NCBI GenBank assembly: GCA_003573635.1
Contig: QUTJ01031798.1
Coordinates: forward strand, 1-20,015
DNA from: Goniomonas avonlea
Lineage: Eukaryota > Cryptophyceae > Goniomonadida > Goniomonadaceae
Direction of reading: 5' to 3'
DNA: 20,015 nt
Shown: positions 1 to 9,300 of the stretch, in pieces
Layout of the letters: each line of letters starts with the position of its first letter
How positions within the stretch are numbered: position 1 is the stretch's first letter
The notes under the pieces: generated by a model
What the model saw: only the letters and a program-made list of their open reading frames with translations
What the model was told of the DNA's origin: nothing
The model's database searches: none
Translations under genes and position numbers: made by a program

Positions 1-289
1 ACAAAAAAATCCAAAGGAATCGGAAGACAAACATGCATAAATCATTGTGAGACGACAAAAATGATTAACTTATTTTTATTTTTGCTTTTTGCTCGCATTC
101 TGGGGCGATTCGGCTGAAATCGTTGGTGGCCATCCGAGCCTCCCCTTCGTCCCTACAGCATCGACCTGCAAAGAGGGTGAGAAGAGTTACTCTAGACATG
201 CTACAAAAATACAAAAAAAAGAAACAGCTGCTGAACTTCTCTTCTGTTCTTGTGATCGCTATTGTCTGGGTTTAATCCGGGGTTTGCAG
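1..289. other. Left edge, probably intron of the large gene
   Basis: An AT-rich start, T runs at 69-90 and an A run at 208-221 give way to the acceptor at 281-289. A frame is open from 89 but has no convincing exon. GAGGGTGAG near 176 resembles a donor, so a small upstream exon is possible but not supported. Confidence 0.35.
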
Positions 290-377
290 GAGCGAACGAG
301 ACAGCGCACCGTGCTTGGAGCCTGCCTGGGACTGTGGTCCATGCGCGTGCGCACATGGCGCCGAAAAAGGCAGGCAC
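290..377 (+). CDS. Exon 1 (first seen): Trp/Arg repeat segment
   Basis: The exon follows the acceptor GGTTTGCAG and ends before GTTACC, leaving one base of a split codon. It encodes 29 residues including LGLWSMRVRTWRRKRQA, which resembles one Sfi1-type repeat. The frame is open upstream to position 89, but that stretch reads like intron. Confidence 0.45.
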
Positions 378-3300
378 GTTACCCAAATATCTCACTCTCT
401 CTACCTCTCGATCGACCTTCATCTCTACCTCTCCCTCCCCCTCCATCTCTTTCTCCCCTGTAGGCGCCATTCATCAGCACTCCATCGCATGCAGACTGAC
501 CTGGAGCGTGGTTTCCCAATCCACGGCGCGGTATGGTGAGTTGTGGTGAGTTGTGGTGGTGGTGGTCCCGTGCATGCGTGGCGTGGAGCAGTCTGTGCGT
601 TTGCTAACGGTCTGTGTCAGGTGGCTGTCGAGAAGGCCGCAGTGCACACAAACGAGGCTGCCAGCGAGACGATTGCTGTGTTGAAGGCTGCTGCTGCGCA
701 AGAGGCGGAGGTGGTCAAGGAGCTTAAGGACAAGTGGGACGGCGAGCGCCGCGCTCTGACAGTGAGTCAACCTTGCACCTGGAGCAAACAAATGGGAAGT
801 TCATGCCCCCCTCTGGCCTGGTCCTCTCCTCTGTCCCACTCCGTGTTACGTTGCCTGCGCACCCTCTTCTCTTTGCCGCTCCCGTGCCTCTTGCTACTCT
901 CGCTTCCTCACTTCAAGCGGCACGGGGCCGGCTGGGACTAAGAGAAAACACAAGATTTTTTGCATTGCCGTTATTGAAACATACCCCCCACAGACTGCGG
1001 CTGAGAAGGCACGGATGCAAGTTGTGGAGCTTACTGCCATGGTGGGCGTGTGCGGAGGATGTTGCCAGGCAGAACGCAGCGCTGTTGCCACTGCCTGCAG
1101 CGTTCATGTGGATACACGTCTATTGCGTAGTCCATACACTATTCTCACTGTCTCTTCACGTTTCAACGGTCTCCATGCCACGTCAACTTACGATGTAAGG
1201 TCGGAGAGTTTGATCATGGGTTGGGATCGAGGTGTGGACACAGGGAGGGTAAGCGGAGAGGGCGAGTGGGGAGCCCCAGGGCTGTCAAGCAGTGACAAGA
1301 GTGACAAGTGTGGCCGTGGTGACAGGTGTGGCAGTAGAGGCAGTGGCAGGTGGTGGTCATGGCGTGACAATATTTTCCCGCTTAGGACTCTTTCATAAGA
1401 GACACGGCACACCTCCGGGACATCTATGCTCTCACACTTGACTCGCAGCTCCGAGCTTCGGCTGCGGGGGCAGAGCAGGCGCGGGAAGAAAAACGCCAGA
1501 TGGAGCTCACTCTGCAGGTGTGCTCACTATGCAAGCTATGGATCTGTGGCTCTGTAGTTCTGAGAATGCTGGAGCTCTCTCAGATTTGTTGCCAACAAAA
1601 TTCGACCAGTTTTTGCCCAACGAACAGGCTGACTTTTTATCGATGTCAGAGTTTGACTCACGATAAGAGGTTTACCAGCGATTTTTACGACGAATCAGTG
1701 AGAAGTTTCGGTCATATTTTGTCGACAACACAACAACAACACCCAGTGTGTCACTATGCAGGCTACGGAATTCCCAGGTGCTCTTGTTACCAACAAATTC
1801 GATGGATTTCCTTTTCAATACATCCAAGTTTGACTCACGATGAGTGGTTTTTGTGGCCACAGTTTTTACCAACATGTATACAACAAATCAGCGTGAAGTT
1901 TGGTCATCCCCCGCTGAAAACGCAGCGCCACATCATCATCCTGAAAATTGTGTGACCCCCCCCCCCCTCCTCCCTCTGTCACACCTCTCTCTCCACAAGC
2001 CAAGTATGATGGGAACCCCGCCCTCCCCTAACACGGGCGCAGGCGACTACGGTGGCTGCAGACGGTCAAACCGAGCACGTTGCTGTCAAAAATCTTGCTC
2101 TTCGTAATCAGGTACTCACTCTTGCCAGCTCCTTTTGGCCAAATTTACGGTCTATCTGTGAAGGTGATCGTCATGGTCCCTCACAAGGTATCCAGGCTCT
2201 TGCACTCTTCTCACTTGCCCCTCTCCCTCTCTCTGTGACGCTCACTCGCACACCCTCTCTTCCAAACAGTCCAAAGCGCTTGCATCTGAAGTGCCACATC
2301 TCATCCCTCCCCCCACACTGAGTAGGAGGCTAACACGGCGACAGATCAGAGACATGACCATCCAACTTGAGACGCTGGAGGCAAAGACCAAGGAGCAGGA
2401 AGAGATTATACAAGTAAGCTCCTCCTTTGCTCTTCATGCACCTCTCTCGTGCGCCCGCGTGAAGCGCTGCACGCGAGCGTTGCACGCGAGCTCAACAGTG
2501 CACGCGAGCACTCCGCACTAGAACTCCAATGTCGCTCAACACTCACACTGCACTCTGCACGCTGCACTCTGCACTGCACTCTCACACTGGCCTCCTGCAC
2601 TACACTCTCGCAACCAGGCTGGAAGTTTCAGAGACAAGAGCTCAGCATATTTGTAATCGCGATTGCTGTCACCGAGCGATCCCGAATCGCTTTCGAATGC
2701 GAAAGCGTCATGTTGGTGTGAGATAAAGTGTCAGCAAAATCCTCATGTCTGCGAAAATGTGCAGTGTCAAGCTCGGGCAAGTTGATGGCAAGGCTTCTCC
2801 TGGGTCCTGTGGGTTTGCTGTGAAGAGGCCCGTTTTTTTTTTTTTACTTCCCGCGCCGAGCATCTTCCTCCCTCTGGACTAATCGACATTTGATTGCCAG
2901 ATTTTGTTGGTGACCAAATTTTGTGTGCCTGCCACTGTTGCTAACATGCCAAGCACCTGACCTTTCACCGGCAGTCACTTGAAACAAGCAACGAAGAAAC
3001 TTTTCAGAAAGCCAAGGTGGCGCTGGAGGACCGCAGAGATGCGCTGCAGGCCGTGACCGCTGCACAGAAAAGTGTCACTGAACTCGAGCAAAAGGCCAAC
3101 GACCTTACAGCACAGGTGCACACACATGTGTAAGGTGTGTGTTTGGGTGAGAGTGTGTTTGTGTGCGAGAGTGGTAAGTGGGCGTGAGAGGGAGGGAGGG
3201 AGTGATAGAGACAGGTGTGCGTGAGCTAACCCACAACACGCAGCTTGCCGCACAAGACGCAGGCTACCTGCAAGCAGCACAGGAAGCCCAGACACAGCAC

Positions 3301-6300
3301 AAGTATGAGATTGGTAGCCTCAAGTCGGACATGGTCGCCATGGCTGCGCGGCTTGAGGCTGTTGGGACTGCAGTGGCTGAAGCAACTGTGAACCTCTCTC
3401 TGGTGGTCGGTTGCTCCATATCATTACGCACTGCCCCCCGCCATTCGTCCATTTTGTTGTGTCCTTAGTTCACAATCTCCTGTATGAAGCAGTAGCGGCG
3501 GCGGTGGAGGCAAATGGGGGTTTAGGTGATGTTGGCATTCCAGCAGTCTGGCAGAACTGGATAAATTTCGGGTACTCATGGCCAGAGCATACAAAGAGAG
3601 GGGCGTGCGCAACACTTCCAAGCAGGTTGCTGTGTGGCTGTCTGACCTTGATGAGTGTAGCGTAGTGTGTGAGCGCAACTGCTTGTCCTCAAAGAGCGAC
3701 AGAGAGTGTGTTGTGTTCTGTGTGTTACGTGTGGCATCCTCCACCAGGTCCATCTGGTAGAGGTGTGCCACACATTCCACTGCACATCCAGGTTGTGGGG
3801 CACGAACATCATTCCACTGCACATACGGGGTGTGTGGGGCCGTTGCGGTCCACCAATGTGTATCTGGGTGGACCCACATAGTCAGGACCATGGGTTCCCC
3901 TGACTCTGGATGGGCCCGCACCTCGTCGGATTCTACCATCCAGGCCATGGTTGTTGTCTCTAGGTTGCATGCTCTCTAACCACAGAAACTGTGAACCACA
4001 GATACTGTTGTTTCAATTGGGAACCCATTGAACAACAATAGGAACCAATCACCAGCAACCCAATACAATATATAAACCCAAAAGGGTGAAGATGCGGATG
4101 TCACATTCGACAACTAGCACGGTGAGGTCTCAAAGCATCACAGCAGCTGGTTAAAGCATCACAGCAGCTGGCCATGCAGATGTAGTGTCAGGTGCTGGTC
4201 GTGATAGGCACCTTGTCCTCATTGGACCAAAAGCCTCACAGCTGGGCAGTCTCGATCACCATCTTGAACACCCATCCTTGAATATATTGACAGGACTCAG
4301 GTAGACTCTACATCAAGTCTCCACAATTTGAGACCAGCTGCTCTCATTCTTGATTGTGGACACATTGACAATGACCATGCACTGCAGAATGTTGCGCAGC
4401 TTGGTGGCGTGAAGTCACGTAGGTATTCACACACGGTCTGTGAGTGTACCAATGTCGTCTTTTCTAATGCCGTCTGCAACCAACTCCTTATCCAGGTTGA
4501 CATGCAATTGTGTGAACTTGAGGACGAGTGGCCTGACACTGCCGACGACATCGCCGCTGCTCTGGCATCAAAGCTGGGTGCACCCACCGACACCCCAGCA
4601 GCCTTGCCACTCAAGTCGTGGCCTGTTGGGGTTGACGGCACTGCCACACTGGTCAGTGAAATGGTGACATGTGCTGTGTGATGTGTAATGTGTGACACAT
4701 AATGTGCGAGATGTGAGGTGAGAGGTGTGAGGTGAGATGTGTGAGGTTTGAGGTGTGAGGTGTGTGTAGCCTCTGACATATCGAAAATCGGCCCAAGTAT
4801 CAGAAAAACAGGAGCTCTTTAGGATGAGTAGCAATTCGGAAACTCTGGTTGCTGTTGTATGAGCAGCTGAGCGCTAATCATATCCACAACACTGCTATCT
4901 GAATATCTACTTATCCATAGGTCCCATGAAGGTTGTTGCCTTTCTGGATGCACAGATCGAATTTTGCTGTTGGGTCTTGGCAATGTTAGACTTTATTCCA
5001 CTGCTAATTCAAGTGATTTGCCGAAGGCCTTTTAGGAAAATGATGGTGCTTCCAGGTGTCACCTGTTGTGAGTATGGCCCAGAGTCCAGTCACAACTACA
5101 CATCAACACCCAGACCCAACAAGTATTACTGTAGGTTCATGGCACACCGATTCCCAATTTATTGAGCCGGAGCGGCCGGTGGCGTTCCACCGCCGATTAC
5201 ACGCTTGATGCAGGACCGTTCTCACTACTGCATGCAACACGGACCTGGTGAGGTTGGGGCAGCTTTTAACCCAGTCATTTTTCCACGGTTTGTTGCAACG
5301 ACCACTGCCCTGAGAAGGCAGTGCCATCAGGCATGATCCTCCTCAGGTGGTCCCCTGGCAAACATCTGGTGATGGCGAAATACTGCCAGTTTTCCACTGG
5401 GGAATACCTCAGTTCAATTGCCCTGTCGTGCTTTGAGCACTCTACAGAACGACCAGGGCTGCCGCGGGTGCTGAAGTGGGAAAGCTCTTTGTGCATTCTT
5501 CAAAGAACTTAGCTTGATTAGTCAGGAACTCAAAATGGTGCACCAGGTATGTCTGCTTGATCCACTTGTCCACACCTGCAGCCATCATCAGTTCATCTTC
5601 TGGAATAGCCAGGAACTCACAATGGTGTGCCAGGTATGTCCGCTTGCTCCACTCGTCCACGCTTGCAGCGGTCATCAGTTCGTGTTGGGAGGCAGATCAT
5701 ATAGTTCACGAAGAGGCGTCTCTGACACTTCTTCCATGTCTCATCTATTTCCCATCCTCGCACTACCAGACTTGCCTTTGCAACCTTACATGCGGGTGAC
5801 TCAGGCATCACCTTGCAATGGGGCTGCTGGCGCGTTGTCGATCCCAGTAATGTCGTGTTCTCTGGGCCATGTTGGTGTACAGGTCTATTCAACCTTGCGA
5901 TATGCACTTGCCACAGGTAAAAAGTCTGTTGGTGAACTGTCAGGACCTCATAGGGATGCAGCTGGTGTGAAACCAGCATCCACAGCCTATGTTGGCCACC
6001 CTCTTGGCCTCGAAGGGAGTGCTATCTGGGGTGATCAGCAGGTAACAGTGATCAACCAGCTTGCGCTCATGGCAGAGCAATCAAGGGCGGTCATTGCAGA
6101 GGCTGCACCAGCAGACTTGCAGACTTGCCTATGCGCCAAGTGGCGGTCGCAGCAGCGCTTTACCCAGGGTGGCGCCGGCCAAGCAGCTAAGAAGCTTGCA
6201 CCGGCAGTAGCAAAGGACAACAATTGACGGGCTGGGGGCATATCTGCAGAGACGGCTGCAATGCCTGCCAAGCCATGTCCAAGCCGCCTTCGACAAGGCG

Positions 6301-9300
6301 CCATGGCGACACTCACCAGGGATCACCACATCCTGTGATCGTGCCGTCGACGGTACTGTGGCAGACTGCGCTGGGCTACTCGGGTCACCGCACCCTTGCC
6401 CGCTGTGGCTTGTGCAATGCAGCACCGCCACCCGACGACCCATACCACATATGCAGGATTTTCATCCACCCTGCATGCAGCTCTCTGCCCCTGGATGGTC
6501 TGTGCTTTCACGCTCTACCCACATGTGTGGTCTGCGCTGCAGACAAGCATGTGCTCTGCTGTCCCACCCATGGTGAACCCGGCTCGCACAAGCACACCCC
6601 ATGGGTCATCATGCAGCGCCAGTGGTTCAGCAGTATCATGCTTCCTGTGTTGGCGCCGACACCGCAGCACGCTAGCCTCGTGCACAATGAGGCATCCGAG
6701 CTCCTCGTGTTGGAGGCCAGCAGGCCGTTGCTGCCACCGTCCAGAGAGCTTGCATATGTTGAGAGCAAGAACGGCGGCCCCCACTACAGTGTTGTACCAC
6801 TCGCCGCTAGGCCGGATGTGCTCCCATTGTCGGTCGCTGTGGTTGTTNCAAGGCCTATTATTCAAGGTGGTGAGTGAAATGAAGCTCCCGTGCTCAAGAC
6901 AGTCCTTTCGAAATGTGTGATACAAAACAATGGGTGTGATAAAACAGCAATGAGTTCGGGCTGCAATGTGGAACTGGGCTTGGCTAACATGAATAGCAAG
7001 CCAGATACAGGCATAAGGGGTGTCAACTCGGCTGGCAATGGTAGCTCAGTGCAAGCCACAAGCGGTGATTGCGAACAGGTTCTCCCTGGCCAGCTGAGGC
7101 GATGCGGATGCACGGCCTGATCACCACTGGCATCCAGTGGCAATCTGTTCTTCCGCTTCACCAGCAAGGGCAAGCAGAACCAGGTGATCAACACACAGAC
7201 ATGGCAATTCATCTCCAACGACAACTGTGGCAGCCTGCCGTTTGCATCATGGATCGCCTAGCTCCTGTTCCGCAAGGACAAGCACGCCAACCCTTTCCTC
7301 TCTGCAACTAAAAGGGAAAGGATCGTGGAGGTGCCAGAGGGACGACCCCGCTCCCAAGCGAGGAAGACTGAGAATGCGGAACAGGTGACTGGACGACCCA
7401 GAAGGAGGGGCACTCACACGGAGGAATTCTGGGTGCAGAAGAGAGCAAGAGCAAGAGCAAAGGCAGAATACAACACGATCTACGGTGAAGAGGTGCAGGC
7501 CCCCCATCAAGCAACCATGGCTCTGACCCCGACTACATCATTAACAACCACAGAAAGAGAACCAAGGTGACAAGCACCATGAGGTCAAACAAGACTCGCG
7601 GGTGGGAGTGGGCTAGCCCACCCCACCAGGGGGCACCCCCCATTGATTGTATTTATCCCCCGTAGAAGGAGGGGGGAGTAGCGTCGGCCCACCACAGCTG
7701 CCTTGGGCCCGTTGGGGTTTCGGGGGTGGGCTCGGGCAGGGAAGAGCATGGAACCAGTCAACCTCTACTTCCTGTCCACTTGTGCGAAGTTGCAGGTCCC
7801 GTGTCATTGGGATTGTGTTTTAACTTTCTCAATGGATTTTATTTTCCATGGATTTTATTTTCCGACCAATACCCCCTGAATTGGGTTGTGTCTAATGTCT
7901 CTGCGTCCTGGGGTCGTCAAACCGGTCAGTTGCTCTGGGATAGCAGCAACACTCTCACCCACCCGCAACTTCCAGAGATGTCGTTCTTGATGGTGGAGTG
8001 CTTGACTGTCACCATGCAAGTGAGGATGTTGTGGATGAGATACACGGTGGCCGGCATGGGTGGAAACACATGGATGTCATCCCTGTGGTATGTGAGAGCT
8101 CTTTGGAACTGAATGAACCGATATTCACGGCGACACATTCTTTGCTGCGGCTAAGAACGACTCGGTGTCTGGCGCTGCTTTGACCAGGGAGTGTTGGAAG
8201 CGCTCTTCCTCCTGGTGCGATCGCGGAGTCGTGGTGTGCCTCCATGACCATGCAAGAGCCCCCATATGCGGACACACGATGTGGCGTGGCCCTGCAGCCG
8301 AGATATGTGTGGCAGTGTGTCTATAGCCACACGAGATGCAAGTAATACACCACATTATTGTCTAGCCTATCACATATCACGAAAGTACTGTCATCAACCG
8401 CAGTAGGGTTCACAACCTGCGACCTACTCGTACTCAGATATCACGGTATGCTTTTTGTTAACAAGTTGTGTGAAGTCATGTAGCTCCCCGACCCTAGCTA
8501 AACTTGTGATGAACGGTGTGCCAATGTGGTGAGGTGTGAGGTGGCATGTGGGATGGGTGTGCAGTAAGTGATGTGTGTGATGTGTGTGATGTGAGATGTG
8601 TGGTGTGTGATGTGCCATGCATGATGTGCGCTGTGAGCTGTGATATGTGATGTGTGATGTGTATGAGCAATGGTGCAAGCCGTGGCCTGTTGGCGTTGAT
8701 GGCACTGCTACACCAACAGGCCACCTTGCACATGATGGTGACATGTGCGTTGTGACGTGTGCGGTGATGTGCGTGCGATGACATTCAGAGTGCACGTGAC
8801 GTGTTCACCCAGGTGTCGCCCGCATCTGTTCGTTCTCTGTTGGCGCTCTTCCAGTCGCAGTCTATCCAGCACTCGCTTTTGCACTTGGTTAGACAGCGCC
8901 GCCGCCGACAAGTTGGGCACACTCTGATATCCACATTTGCCTGCTGGCACCGAGTGACTTCTCTGGTGTGTGCTTTGTCTCTGACTGACTCTATCACTCC
9001 CGACTGCCCTCTTCTCCCTCCCGTCTCTCTCTCTCTCTCTCTCTTCACTTTTCTGACGCTGACCACCTGCTCTTCCCCCATGTGCCGCTCCCCTCCAACT
9101 GCCCCATCCTGCCCTGCCCCCTTTTCTTCTCCTCTCGGCTCCTTCTGCCTCTCCTTCCCCTTCGTCTTCTTCTTCTTCGTCATCGTCGTCTTCTTCTGCC
9201 TCGTCTTCTCTTCTTCTTCTTGTTCTTCTTGTTCTTCTTCTTCTTCTTCTTCTTCTTCTTCTTCTTCTTCTCTCTCTCCCCCCTCTCTTCCTCTCTTTCC

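Larger units (their letters stand above)
3626..8812 (+). other. Large intron (5.2 kb) filled with decayed mobile DNA
   Basis: Exons 10 and 11 are both phase 0 here, and no coiled-coil or Sfi1-type segment in the right phase was found between them. The interval holds coding-like pieces on both strands, GT-rich satellites and a duplicated 32-base sequence, listed separately. The parts at 3626-3749, 3949-4267, 4771-4925 and 7571-7925 show no coding signal I can support. Confidence 0.5.

Noticed and set aside
3469-3530. Small Ala-rich exon after GTCCTTAG (LLYEAVAAAVEANGG)
   Set aside because: It looks helical, but its phase does not join exons 9 and 10, which link directly in phase.
4662-4762. 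CRISPR-like array
   Set aside because: The units are 7-8 bases without unique spacers, so this is a simple satellite in eukaryotic DNA.
3626-8812. Polinton or giant-virus insertion
   Set aside because: Genes on both strands and the size could suggest it, but no polymerase, integrase, ATPase or capsid motif was seen.
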